Assembly: GCF_034424645.1 (NCBI RefSeq)
Contig: NZ_CP139969.1
Location: 2,604,001 to 2,668,000, forward strand
Reading direction: 5' to 3'
Source: Bordetella avium
GTDB lineage: Bacteria > Pseudomonadota > Gammaproteobacteria > Burkholderiales > Burkholderiaceae_B
DNA: 64,000 bases
Shown here: positions 1-8,372 of the stretch, piece after piece
Numbering within the stretch: position 1 is the stretch's first letter
How the letters are laid out: each line of letters starts with the position of its first letter
The notes under the pieces: generated by a model
The model's input: the letters and a program-made list of their open reading frames with translations, nothing else
The model's database searches: none
What the model was told of the DNA's origin: nothing
Program-made: the position numbers and the translations under genes

Positions 1-1096
1 CGTCTTCGGCGGCGGCCCGAGCCTCTTCGCTGCGGGCTGCGCCCGTGGCCAGATCTTCCTCGGCCGCGGCGATCTGCTCAGTGCAATGCTCCTGCTGGGC
101 CACCCACTCTTCGATCTGGGCGTTGAGCTGGTCACGGCGGGTTTGCAGGCGGTTGCGCGAATCCACCACATGACGGATTTCGGCTTCAAGCCGGCTGACC
201 TGGGCATTGGCCTCATAGAGCTGGCCCTGGGCCTGATGCACGGCATCGCTGGCGGCGTAATGCGCCTGCCGCCGCGATTCCAGGGCGGCCTCGCCCGCAC
301 GCAATTGCGCGATGGCGGCTTCCAGATTGTTCTGGGCCTGGGCTATTTCCTGGTTTTTGCGCTCACGCTCTTCGCGCGCGCCGCTTTCTTTCAAAAACCA
401 GAGCGCGAATTGCTTTTTCTCGCCATCGGCCTGCAGGTCACGATACTGGCGGGCCACCTCGGCCTGCGCCTCAAGCTTTTCGAGCTGACTGCTCAGCTCG
501 CGCAAAATATCTTCGACGCGGGTCAGGTTCTCGCGGGTGTCGGAAAGGCGGTTTTCGGTTTCGCGGCGGCGCTCTTTATAGCGCGACACGCCAGCGGCCT
601 CTTCGAGAAAAACCCGCAGCTCTTCCGGGCGGGCTTCGATCAGGCGGTTGATCATGCCCTGACCGATGATGGCGTAGCCGCGCGCGCCAAGGCCCGTGCC
701 CAGAAAAATATCGTGGATATCGCGGCGCCGGACCTGCTGATTATTGACGAAATAACTGCTGGTGCCGTCACGGGTCAGAACGCGCCGCACCGCGATTTCG
801 GCGTAGGTGCTCCACTGGCCGGCGGCGCGGCCTTCGCTATTGTCGAACACCATTTCAACGGAAGCCCGGGCCGCCGGCTTGCGATTGCCCGAACCGTTGA
901 AAATGACATCTTGCATCGACTCGCCGCGCAGCTCGGAGGCCTTGGCTTCGCCCAGCACCCAGCGCACCGCATCGATGATATTGGATTTGCCGCAGCCATT
1001 CGGACCCACCACACCCACCAACTGACTTGGCACGGGAATGACGGTCGGGTCAACAAAAGACTTGAAACCAGCGAGTTTGAGTTGGGTGAGGCGCAC
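1..1096 (-). CDS. smc: Chromosome segregation ATPase SMC, N-terminal part (runs off window)
   Basis: SMC forms the ATP-driven ring that compacts and segregates the chromosome. About 365 N-terminal codons are present; the rest lies before base 1. The translation from a GTG at 1096 begins MRLTQLKLAGFKSF, and the Walker A motif GPNGCGKS is at residues 31-38, inside the usual SMC ATP-binding head. From about residue 170 the sequence becomes charged and heptad-like, as expected for the coiled-coil arm. No ATG fits this frame, so GTG is the likely start. The gene is divergent from lplT across about 270 bases. Identity is clear from the head motif and family-typical N-terminus. Confidence 0.95.
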   Translation of the reverse strand, partial: MRLTQLKLAGFKSFVDPTVIPVPSQLVGVVGPNGCGKSNIIDAVRWVLGEAKASELRGESMQDVIFNGSGNRKPAARASVEMVFDNSEGRAAGQWSTYAEIAVRRVLTRDGTSSYFVNNQQVRRRDIHDIFLGTGLGARGYAIIGQGMINRLIEARPEELRVFLEEAAGVSRYKERRRETENRLSDTRENLTRVEDILRELSSQLEKLEAQAEVARQYRDLQADGEKKQFALWFLKESGAREERERKNQEIAQAQNNLEAAIAQLRAGEAALESRRQAHYAASDAVHQAQGQLYEANAQVSRLEAEIRHVVDSRNRLQTRRDQLNAQIEEWVAQQEHCTEQIAAAEEDLATGAARSEEARAAAED

Positions 1097-1363
1097 TGTT
1101 GGATGACGGACCGGGTAGGTTGAACGAGGGGCGTTGAACGGACCTGCCGCACAGATTGGCAAACCGGCCTCTTCGGCCGGTCTGGTAACGGCCGTATGAT
1201 ACCCCAGCCCAGGTCGCCGCGTCCCTGCCGGCCGAGCCCGGCCCAGGCAGGCGAATCCGCAACGCGCGTATCAGCGACATTGAACGCTATACTCGCTCAC
1301 ACATTGAATCTGACACTGAATTAAATCGTTCCGGCCTCTGGGCCAGACACAGCGGGGATATTC

Positions 1364-2680
1364 TTGAAACGCGGGTTTTATCTGGTCATGGCCGCCCAGG
1401 CCTTCTCTTCGATGGCAGACAATGCGCTATTCATAGCGGCGATTGCCTTGATTCTCGAACTCAACGGTCCTGACTGGATGGCGCCTTTGATGAAGTGGTC
1501 GTTCGCGCTTGCCTACGTGGTGCTGGCGGCCTTCGTCGGGGCGTTCGCGGATTCCTACCCCAAGGGCCGCGTCATGTTCGTCACCAATGCGCTGAAAGTG
1601 GCCGGCTGTCTGCTGATGTTCTCTTATGCCAGCATGGGCATCCCCGATCATTACCAGACCTATCTGGTCTGCGTCGCCTATGGTCTGGTTGGCATAGGTG
1701 CAGCGGCCTACTCACCCGCCAAGTACGGTATCGTCACCGAGATGCTGCCGCCGGCCATGCTGGTCAAGGGCAATAGCTGGATCGAAGGCTTGACGGTGCT
1801 GTCCATCATCATCGGCACGGTGCTGGGCGGCGCGCTGATTTCTCCCGCCGTCTCCCACGTGCTGCTGCACCCCCATATCGTCGGCAAACTGGTCCACACC
1901 CCCGCCGAAGCCGCCATTCTGGTCATCGCCTTTATCTATCTGCTGGCTGCCTTGTGCAACCTGCTGATTCCCGACACCCATGTCCGCTACCCGAAGCAGC
2001 AAACCAACCCCTTCAAGCTGGTGCGCGTATTTTCGGGCTATGTGGTGGTGCTGTGGCACGACAAGCTGGGCCAGATTTCCCTGGCAGTCACCACGCTGTT
2101 CTGGGGGGCAGGCGCCACCTTGCAACTCATCGTCATCGAATGGGGCCGCAGCCATCTGGGCTACCGCCTCGATCAGGCATCCATCTTGATGGGCGTGGCG
2201 GCGCTAGGCACCGTCATCGGATCGGTGGCCGCCGGCCGCATCCCGCTGCGCCGCGCACTATCCGTGCTGCCGGTAGGGGCCGGCATGGGGCTGGTGGTAT
2301 TGCTCATGCCGCTGGTGTACTCGCCCTGGAGCGTCTATTTGCTGCTGCTCGTGACGGGCGCGCTGGCCGGCTTTTTCGTGGTGCCCATGAATGCCCTGCT
2401 CCAGCATCGCGGTCACGTGCTGCTGTCGGCCGGACATTCCATCGCGGTGCAGAATTTCAACGAGCAGCTCAACATCCTGCTGATGGTCGCGGTCTATACG
2501 CTGATGCTCTGGCTGGGCATGTCCATCAACACCGTGATCGTCATCTTCGGCCTGATCGTGACGATATTGATGTTGATTTTCATGCGCTGGAGCAAGCGCA
2601 ATCTGAACAAACACCCAGAACTGTATGAGCAGATCGGTCAGGAAGGCCACGGCAAGGCTCTGGACACTTCCTCACATTGA
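1364..2680 (+). CDS. lplT: Lysophospholipid transporter LplT (MFS)
   Basis: This is a 438-residue MFS protein with about 12 hydrophobic segments. LplT flips lysophospholipids across the inner membrane for re-acylation. The N-terminus MKRGFYLVMAAQAFSSMADN and the motif ADNALFIAAIALI are typical of LplT. The start is a TTG at 1364, with a purine-rich AGCGGGGA 5 bases upstream; an ATG at 1388 would cut off the conserved first eight residues. No aas acyltransferase gene is adjacent here, unlike the enterobacterial lplT-aas pair. The gene converges on the uracil-DNA glycosylase gene with only 17 bases between them. Confidence 0.88.
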   Translation: MKRGFYLVMAAQAFSSMADNALFIAAIALILELNGPDWMAPLMKWSFALAYVVLAAFVGAFADSYPKGRVMFVTNALKVAGCLLMFSYASMGIPDHYQTYLVCVAYGLVGIGAAAYSPAKYGIVTEMLPPAMLVKGNSWIEGLTVLSIIIGTVLGGALISPAVSHVLLHPHIVGKLVHTPAEAAILVIAFIYLLAALCNLLIPDTHVRYPKQQTNPFKLVRVFSGYVVVLWHDKLGQISLAVTTLFWGAGATLQLIVIEWGRSHLGYRLDQASILMGVAALGTVIGSVAAGRIPLRRALSVLPVGAGMGLVVLLMPLVYSPWSVYLLLLVTGALAGFFVVPMNALLQHRGHVLLSAGHSIAVQNFNEQLNILLMVAVYTLMLWLGMSINTVIVIFGLIVTILMLIFMRWSKRNLNKHPELYEQIGQEGHGKALDTSSH

Positions 2681-2697
2681 GGTTTGGCCCAGACCGT

Positions 2698-3549
2698 CTA
2701 GGCGATCTGCCTGGCCAATTGCAAATCCTGCCAGGCCCGGGCTTTTTCAGCCGGGCTGCGCAGCAGATAAGCCGGGTGGTAACTGACCACCACCGGAATC
2801 TCACGCCCCGCTTCGGTTTTCAGCACATGCTGGCGTCCGCGCAGGCTGCTGATCGCGGCATCCGTGCCCAGCAGTGTCTGGGCAGCAAAGCGGCCAAGCA
2901 CCAGAATGCGCTCGGGACGAAGCAGGGCGATCTGCCGCATCAGGTAGGGGCTGCAAGCGGCAATCTCCTCAGGTTTGGGGTTGCGATTGCCAGGCGGACG
3001 GCACTTAATGACGTTGGCAATGAATACATCCTGCTCGCGGCTCATACCGACCGACGCCAACATGGCGTCGAGCAACTGCCCCGAACGTCCCACAAAGGGC
3101 AGGCCGCGCCTGTCCTCCTGCTCGCCCGGCGCCTCGCCCACGACCATCCAGCGCGCGGCCTGAGCCCCATCACCGAACACGGCATGCTTGCGCCCCTGGC
3201 ACAAACCGCAGGCCGTGCACGCAAGCACCTCCTGTTGTAGGCGAGCAAGATCGAAATCGGCCACGCGGCGCGCCGTATCGGCGCCGGCGCCAAGCGGCGC
3301 CGCAAGCTCGACGGGCACGGGCCGAGCCTGGGACGGCCGAGGCTCGCGCGGGACGGCTTCGCCTGCCCTGCCCTCGGGGGGATTGCTGACGCGCGGCGAA
3401 GCAGGCCTGGCGGGCGGCGGCGCCGCAAGACCTGAGGACTCGCCAGCCTGAGACGCGCTTTCCGGTGGGCCGCGCAACCAGGTTTTTTCGATCCCGATTT
3501 CGCGCAGCCACAGGCGCTGTAATGGATTGACGCGCGGCGCCGCCATCAT
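2698..3549 (-). CDS. Uracil-DNA glycosylase, family 4 (iron-sulfur type)
   Basis: The product has about 283 residues. Family 4 enzymes excise uracil from DNA and carry a [4Fe-4S] cluster. The catalytic domain occupies the C-terminal ~190 residues: an ACTACGLC cysteine pair, the active-site stretch GEAPGEQEDRRGLPFVGRSG, then VIKCRPPGNRNP, a further AAC cysteine and the SYHPAYLLRSP motif. The first ~100 residues are rich in Pro, Ala and Arg and look disordered. The start is an ATG at 3549 overlapping the tsaB-rimI stop (ATGA); a second ATG follows at 3546. It is probably translated by coupling with the upstream gene. Confidence 0.88.
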   Translation of the reverse strand: MMAAPRVNPLQRLWLREIGIEKTWLRGPPESASQAGESSGLAAPPPARPASPRVSNPPEGRAGEAVPREPRPSQARPVPVELAAPLGAGADTARRVADFDLARLQQEVLACTACGLCQGRKHAVFGDGAQAARWMVVGEAPGEQEDRRGLPFVGRSGQLLDAMLASVGMSREQDVFIANVIKCRPPGNRNPKPEEIAACSPYLMRQIALLRPERILVLGRFAAQTLLGTDAAISSLRGRQHVLKTEAGREIPVVVSYHPAYLLRSPAEKARAWQDLQLARQIA

Positions 3550-4817
3550 GCAGCCGTTTCCGAGGACAGTGCTTGCTGCATCACCCAAGCATCCTCGCGC
3601 TTGCCCTGACCGGCAGGATAGTAATCCCGGCGCAGGCCCACACGCAGAAAGCCCAGCTTGGCATAAAAGGCCAGCGCCGCCTGATTCGACGGCCTGACCT
3701 CAAGCAACAAGGCCTGCACGCCATGCTCCCAGGCGCGCCGAGCGCTCCAGGCCAGCAAACGCCGGCCCAGGCCCGCGCGCTGACGCTGGCGCTGGACCGC
3801 GATCACGAGAATATGCGAGACATCGGGCGCATGCATCAACACGCAAAAACCCACTACCTGCCCGCCCTCCCGCAACACGCAGCAGTCGTAGCCAGCGGCC
3901 AGCGCATCCTTGAAATTCCCTTCCGTCCAGGGAAAGGCCTGCACCTGCGCCTCCAGCGCCGCCACGGCGGGCAGATCTGCGAGTGTCATACCGTCCAGGC
4001 TGATCAAATCCGAGTCCGAGGCAGGCGGCGCAACATCCGCCACGACCGCAGCAGCCAGCGCCGGCTCGGCGCGCGGATTGCCACCCTGCCCTTTTTCTCG
4101 CTCCGCTGTCGTGAAAGCGACCTTGTCGCGCACGTACAGCGGCGCGGCCAGCTCCGGGTCCACGCCTTGCGCACCGGCCCGCCCGGCCAAGCTAGCCACC
4201 TCAGTAGCCCGGGGCCGTTCAGCCGGGCTGAGCGGCCAGTCCGCAGGCGTCTGCATGAGCTCGGGGTAGGCCGCCCAAGCGTCGCCCGCCCGCAGCGGCG
4301 GGCTATCCAGACGCCAAAGCGGCATCTGATGCTTGGCCCAGGCAACCAGCTCTGTGGCGGCGATAAGAAAGGGGGGAGACAACACCTCCCAGGCCGGGCC
4401 GTCTGGGCTGGGCACGCGGCGATAGACCGCCGCGTAAACCTCATCCATGCGTGCGTCCAGCGCAACCAGCACCGCCTGGCCGTACAGCGCGCCCGCCGCC
4501 TCGGCGACAGCCATGTGCGACACCACAGGCAGCACAGGAATATCCAATCCCAAGGCCACGCCCTGGGCGACACCGCAAGCCACGCGCAGCCCGGTAAAGC
4601 CGCCCGGCCCCTGACCAAAAGCCACAGCGCTCAGATCAGCGGGACGCAGACCGGCGTCGTCGAGGAGTCGCTGCGCCATCGGCAACAGCCGCTCGGCGTG
4701 CTCCTGAGCCCCCTCGTGTTCAAGAACATTCAGGTGCTCCACGCCGCCGCGCCGCGTGAGCAAAGCCACGCCGCAGCGAGAGGAAGATGTTTCAAAGGCG
4801 AGCAGGTTTAGATCCAT
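3546..4817 (-). CDS. tsaB-rimI: TsaB-RimI fusion: tRNA t6A biosynthesis subunit fused to ribosomal-protein alanine N-acetyltransferase
   Basis: This 423-residue protein joins two enzymes usually encoded separately. Residues 1 to about 230 are TsaB, the partner of TsaD in making threonylcarbamoyl-A37 on tRNA, recognised by FETSSSRCGVALL and AFGQGPGGFTGLRVACG. Residues from about 275 are a GNAT acetyltransferase like RimI, which acetylates the N-terminus of ribosomal protein bS18; the acetyl-CoA loop is QRQRAGLGRRLL and a conserved NQAALAFYAKLGF follows. The reading frame is continuous through a roughly 45-residue linker, so this is a real fusion unless there is a sequencing error. The gene overlaps the downstream glycosylase by an ATGA. 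Confidence 0.92.
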   Translation of the reverse strand: MDLNLLAFETSSSRCGVALLTRRGGVEHLNVLEHEGAQEHAERLLPMAQRLLDDAGLRPADLSAVAFGQGPGGFTGLRVACGVAQGVALGLDIPVLPVVSHMAVAEAAGALYGQAVLVALDARMDEVYAAVYRRVPSPDGPAWEVLSPPFLIAATELVAWAKHQMPLWRLDSPPLRAGDAWAAYPELMQTPADWPLSPAERPRATEVASLAGRAGAQGVDPELAAPLYVRDKVAFTTAEREKGQGGNPRAEPALAAAVVADVAPPASDSDLISLDGMTLADLPAVAALEAQVQAFPWTEGNFKDALAAGYDCCVLREGGQVVGFCVLMHAPDVSHILVIAVQRQRQRAGLGRRLLAWSARRAWEHGVQALLLEVRPSNQAALAFYAKLGFLRVGLRRDYYPAGQGKREDAWVMQQALSSETAA

Positions 4818-4946
4818 AGTGCTAATTGTACGAAATTGGCCCCGAACATCCGGGTTGTAAGAGGGATTTCAACCGTAAGGCGCAATGTGTAATATCTTGT
4901 GAGCGCCTACTAGTCGGTGCTTCTCGTCACTGTTACATTTCGGGCC

Positions 4947-5681
4947 ATGAACACGCAAAACACCGCCCCCATCCGCAAGATACTGGTCGTCGATGATGAT
5001 CCCCGACTCCGTGATCTTCTGCGTCGCTATTTGTCGGAACAAGGGTTCAATGTCTTCGTCGCCGAGGATGCCAAGGAAATGGGCAAACTCTGGCAGCGCG
5101 AGCACTTTGACCTGCTGGTTCTTGACCTGATGCTGCCGGGCGAAGACGGCCTGTCGATCTGCCGTCGCCTGCGTGGCGGCCACGACAACACGCCCATCAT
5201 CATGCTGACAGCAAAGGCCGAGGAAATCGACCGCATCGTCGGCCTTGAAATGGGTGCAGATGATTACCTCTCCAAGCCCTTCAATCCGCGCGAATTGCTG
5301 GCCCGCATCAATGCGATCCTGCGCCGCCGCGGCACCGAAGAGCACCCGGGTGCGCCAAGCCAGGAAAACGAGTCGATCGCCTTTGGCCCCTATGTGCTGA
5401 ACCTGTCGACCCGCACCCTGACGCGCAACAGCGAGCAAGTGCCCATCACGACCGGCGAGTTTTCGGTACTGAAGGTTTTTGCCCGCCATCCCAAAATCCC
5501 GCTCTCGCGCGACAAGCTGATGGAATTGGCTCGCGGCCGTGAGTACGAAGCCTTCGACCGCAGCCTGGACGTGCAGATCTCGCGTCTGCGCAAACTGATC
5601 GAACCCAACCCGTCCAAGCCTGTTTTCATCCAGACCGTATGGGGCCTGGGCTATGTCTTCGTACCGGATGGCGGCAACTGA
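4947..5681 (+). CDS. risA: OmpR-family response regulator RisA
   Basis: This 244-residue regulator has a receiver domain (acidic pocket DDD at 16-18, phosphoacceptor D60 in LVLDLMLPGEDG, K in SKPF) and a C-terminal OmpR/PhoB winged helix that includes SLDVQISRLRKLIE and VWGLGYVF. It matches the Bordetella RisA regulator as I remember it. The start is the ATG at 4947 (MNTQNTAPIRK); an earlier in-frame ATG at 4917 would add ten atypical residues. It overlaps risS by 29 bases, so the two are co-translated. RisA controls motility and metabolic genes in Bordetella (established knowledge). Confidence 0.93.
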   Translation: MNTQNTAPIRKILVVDDDPRLRDLLRRYLSEQGFNVFVAEDAKEMGKLWQREHFDLLVLDLMLPGEDGLSICRRLRGGHDNTPIIMLTAKAEEIDRIVGLEMGADDYLSKPFNPRELLARINAILRRRGTEEHPGAPSQENESIAFGPYVLNLSTRTLTRNSEQVPITTGEFSVLKVFARHPKIPLSRDKLMELARGREYEAFDRSLDVQISRLRKLIEPNPSKPVFIQTVWGLGYVFVPDGGN

Positions 5682-7110
5682 TTCAGCAGACCGCACTAGG
5701 CAGGAGCAAGGCCTGGTGCCCCATCTGAGAAAAAACCTGAAGCAGCTCACCTCGGGGTTGCGCCTCGGCTTGTTCGGGCGCACCTTTTTGCTCTTGGCCG
5801 CGCTCATGCTCGTAAGCCTGGTGGCCTGGCTGCAAGTCTTTTTCAGTATGGAGCTGGGGCCACGGGCTAACCAGATGGCGCAACGCGTCATTACGGCAGT
5901 CAATATCACCCGCACCGCGCTGATCTACTCCCAGGCCGACGAGCGCAGCAAACTGCTGCTCGACCTTGCCACCAACGAAGGCATTCAGGTCTATCCGCGA
6001 GAAATCACGGATTTCACCCAACCCCTGCCCGATGACGACTACTGGCAACGGGTGGCGCAGCACATCCGCAGCCGCTTCGGCGCAGAGACACAGATCGCCT
6101 GGAGCGTAAACCAGGTGCCGGGTTTCTGGGTGAGTTTCCGCATCGACCAGGATTTGTACTGGCTGGTTTTCGAGCGCGAGCAGATCGGCCTGACGGGCGG
6201 CATCGAATGGCTGGGCTGGGGCGCCACCGCTTTGCTGCTCTCTCTGGTAGGCGCGGCGGTCAGTGTGGGCTTCGTCAACCGGCCGCTATCGAGGCTGGCG
6301 CGCGCAGCGCAGGTGCTGTCGCGCGGCGAAACCCCGGCGCCGCTGCCCGAACAGGGCCCGCGGGAGATCCGCGACCTAAACGCCTCCTTCAACCGCATGG
6401 CGAAAGACCTGCGCCAGGCCGAGGCTGACCGGGAGTTGATGCTGGCGGGCATATCACACGATTTGCGCACCCCTCTGGCGCGTATGCGTCTGGAAATCGA
6501 AATGAGCGGCGTGACTGAAGACGCACGCCAAGCCATTGACGATGACCTGGGCCAGATCGATCACAGCATCGGGCAACTGATGGAGTACGCAAGGCCAGCG
6601 GGCACACTGCCCCAACTGGCGACGGACATCTCCTCCGTCCTGTCAGAACTGTATGAAAGAGAGCGCAGCCATACCGCCTCGCTCGGCGGAGAGCTGGAAG
6701 CCCGCATCGAACCGGGTCTGCGCGCCCGCATCACGGCATTGGATCTGAAGCGCATCGTCGGCAACCTGATCGAAAACGCGCGCCGCTACGGCCGCTCGAC
6801 CGACGGCATGGCGCATCTCGTCATGACCGTGCAATCGGAAGGCAATATGCTGGCCATCGAAGTATCGGATCGCGGCCCGGGCATCGCACCCGAAGAGGTG
6901 GAACGCCTGTTACGCCCATTTTCGCGGGGCGAGGCTGCCCGGACTGGCGTCAGCGGCGCGGGGCTCGGTCTGGCAATTGTCGAACGCCTGCTCAAACACG
7001 TCGGCGGCTCACTCAAAATGCTGCCCCGGCACGGCGGCGGGCTCATTGCCAGGATAGAGTTACCCAAAGTCAAGTTTAGGAATTATCAATTAGACACGGA
7101 AAATCAATAG
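5653..7110 (+). CDS. risS: Sensor histidine kinase RisS (EnvZ-like), intact
   Basis: This 485-residue inner-membrane kinase is paired with RisA. Membrane segments lie near residues 44-65 and 187-208 around a periplasmic loop, followed by a HAMP region (NRPLSRLARAAQ), the H-box ISHDLRTPLARMR with phosphoacceptor H269, the N-box NLIENARRYG and the G-boxes DRGPGIAP and GAGLGLAI. All motifs are present in one frame, so the kinase should be functional. The ATG at 5653 overlaps risA; an ATG at 5668 is an alternative start. In B. pertussis risS is broken (established knowledge), whereas this copy is not. Confidence 0.92.
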   Translation: MSSYRMAATDSADRTRQEQGLVPHLRKNLKQLTSGLRLGLFGRTFLLLAALMLVSLVAWLQVFFSMELGPRANQMAQRVITAVNITRTALIYSQADERSKLLLDLATNEGIQVYPREITDFTQPLPDDDYWQRVAQHIRSRFGAETQIAWSVNQVPGFWVSFRIDQDLYWLVFEREQIGLTGGIEWLGWGATALLLSLVGAAVSVGFVNRPLSRLARAAQVLSRGETPAPLPEQGPREIRDLNASFNRMAKDLRQAEADRELMLAGISHDLRTPLARMRLEIEMSGVTEDARQAIDDDLGQIDHSIGQLMEYARPAGTLPQLATDISSVLSELYERERSHTASLGGELEARIEPGLRARITALDLKRIVGNLIENARRYGRSTDGMAHLVMTVQSEGNMLAIEVSDRGPGIAPEEVERLLRPFSRGEAARTGVSGAGLGLAIVERLLKHVGGSLKMLPRHGGGLIARIELPKVKFRNYQLDTENQ

Positions 7111-7118
7111 CGTAGAAT
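7091..7118 (+). promoter_or_regulatory. Candidate sigma-70 promoter of ahpC
   Basis: TAGACA at 7091-7096 and TAGAAT at 7113-7118 each match the sigma-70 consensus at five of six bases, with a 16-base spacer. The -35 element lies inside the last codons of risS. Transcription would begin near 7125, about 48 bases before ahpC. I saw no clear OxyR site by eye. This is inference from sequence only. Confidence 0.5.
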
Positions 7119-7172
7119 TAGTGGTTTGAGGCTTCGGTCTCACCTCCACCAACAACTTACTGGGAGCAGCAC

Positions 7173-7721
7173 ATGAAAACTGTTGGCGACAAACTCGAGT
7201 CTTTCAAGGTCACCGGCGTCAAGCCCGGCTTTAACCACCACGAAGAAAACGGCGTTTCGGCGTTCGAAGAAATCACCGAAAGCTCGTTCCCCGGCAAGTG
7301 GAAAGTCATCTATTTCTACCCGAAGGACTTCACCTTCGTGTGCCCGACCGAAATCGTCGGTTTCAACAAGCTGGCCAAGGACTTCGAAGATCGCGACGCC
7401 GTTCTGCTGGGCGGTTCGAGCGACAACGAATTCGTCAAGCTGGCCTGGCGCCGTGAGCACCCGGACCTCAACAAGCTGGGTCACTATCAGTTCGGCGACA
7501 CCACCGGCGCCCTGATCGACCAACTGGGCGTGCGTGAAAAGGGTGCTGGCGTTGCGCTGCGCGCCACCTTCATCGTCGACCCGGACAACACCATTCAGCA
7601 CGTTTCGGTGAACAACCTGAACGTCGGCCGCAACCCTGAAGAAGTGCTGCGTCTGCTGGACGGTCTGCAAACGGACGAACTCTGCCCGTGCAACCGCACG
7701 GTCGGTGGCGATACGCTGTAA
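7173..7721 (+). CDS. ahpC: Alkyl hydroperoxide reductase subunit C (2-Cys peroxiredoxin)
   Basis: This 182-residue cytoplasmic peroxiredoxin reduces hydrogen peroxide and organic hydroperoxides. The peroxidatic cysteine is C57 in TFVCPTE, and the C-terminal resolving pair is C171 and C173 in ELCPCNR. The CPC arrangement resembles the mycobacterial type that is reduced by AhpD rather than AhpF, which fits ahpD being next downstream. The ribosome binding site GGGAG lies at 7162-7166, six bases before the ATG. A hairpin terminator separates it from ahpD, so ahpC is probably the more abundant product. Confidence 0.96.
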   Translation: MKTVGDKLESFKVTGVKPGFNHHEENGVSAFEEITESSFPGKWKVIYFYPKDFTFVCPTEIVGFNKLAKDFEDRDAVLLGGSSDNEFVKLAWRREHPDLNKLGHYQFGDTTGALIDQLGVREKGAGVALRATFIVDPDNTIQHVSVNNLNVGRNPEEVLRLLDGLQTDELCPCNRTVGGDTL

Positions 7722-7730
7722 TGTTCCAGG

Positions 7731-7756
7731 GGCCCGGCTCGTCCGGGCCTTTTCTT
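7731..7756 (+). terminator. Intrinsic terminator or attenuator between ahpC and ahpD
   Basis: GGCCCGG at 7731-7737 pairs perfectly with CCGGGCC at 7743-7749 across a five-base loop, followed by TTTTCTT. It sits just after ahpC and 24 bases before ahpD. It likely terminates much of the ahpC transcript, with read-through expressing ahpD at a lower level. Confidence 0.75.
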
Positions 7757-7779
7757 CACCCAGAATATAGGTAAAAACT

Positions 7780-8298
7780 ATGGAATTCCTTTCTTCGATC
7801 AAAGAGCAGTTGCCGGATTGGGCCAAAGACATCCGCCTGAATCTGGATAGCGTCATTGCGCGTTCCACCCTGCCCCAGGAAGATGCACTGGGCGCGGCGC
7901 TGGCTGCGGCCTACGCGTCGGGCAATGCATTCCTGATCAAGGCCTTTCAGGGCGCGCTGCCGGAAACTGACGCCAACGCCGCGTTGACCGCTGCCGCGCT
8001 CATGGGGATGAACAACACCTGGTATCCCTACGTAGAAATGACCGGTGACGCCCAACTCAAGAGCCTGCCGGCGCAACTGCGCATGAACGCCTATGCGACA
8101 CATGGCGGCGTAGACAAAAAACGCTTCGAACTGTTCGCGCTGGTGGCATCGATTGTCGGCAAATGCCACTTCTGCGTGCAGTCGCACTACGAAAATCTCA
8201 AGAAGGACGGCCTGACGACGGAGCAACTGCGCGACGCCGGCCGCATCGCTTCGGTCGTGAATGCCGCTGCGCTGGCCCTCGCCGCGCAAGGCAAGTAA
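7780..8298 (+). CDS. ahpD: Alkyl hydroperoxidase AhpD
   Basis: This 172-residue all-helical protein is of the AhpD/CMD family, which passes electrons to AhpC and has weak peroxidase activity itself. The active site is visible as E117 followed by C129-H-F-C132 and H136 in KCHFCVQSH. The length matches the family (about 175). It lies directly after ahpC and its attenuator and is followed by a strong terminator, so the pair forms a complete antioxidant unit without ahpF. Confidence 0.94.
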   Translation: MEFLSSIKEQLPDWAKDIRLNLDSVIARSTLPQEDALGAALAAAYASGNAFLIKAFQGALPETDANAALTAAALMGMNNTWYPYVEMTGDAQLKSLPAQLRMNAYATHGGVDKKRFELFALVASIVGKCHFCVQSHYENLKKDGLTTEQLRDAGRIASVVNAAALALAAQGK

Positions 8299-8329
8299 GC
8301 ACAGGCCCAATCAGGGCCTTCACGCTCGA

Positions 8330-8359
8330 GCAAGCGGCGATACGCCGCTTGCTTTTTTT
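8330..8359 (+). terminator. Strong intrinsic terminator after ahpD
   Basis: GCAAGCGGCG at 8330-8339 and CGCCGCTTGC at 8343-8352 form a perfect ten-base-pair stem with a three-base loop, followed by seven T. It ends the ahpCD transcript before the convergent serB gene. Confidence 0.93.
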
Positions 8360-8372
8360 ATCTGTGGCCGGC

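Noticed and set aside
86..1123. 345-codon open frame on the plus strand over smc
   Set aside because: It is antisense to the clearly coding SMC head and has no family features.
3573..4811. 412-codon plus-strand frame antisense to tsaB-rimI
   Set aside because: It is rich in His, Arg and Gln, as expected from antisense of GC-rich codons, and lacks any motif.
4869..5915. 348-codon minus-strand frame over risA
   Set aside because: Antisense to the well-defined RisA gene; no ribosome binding site or domain.
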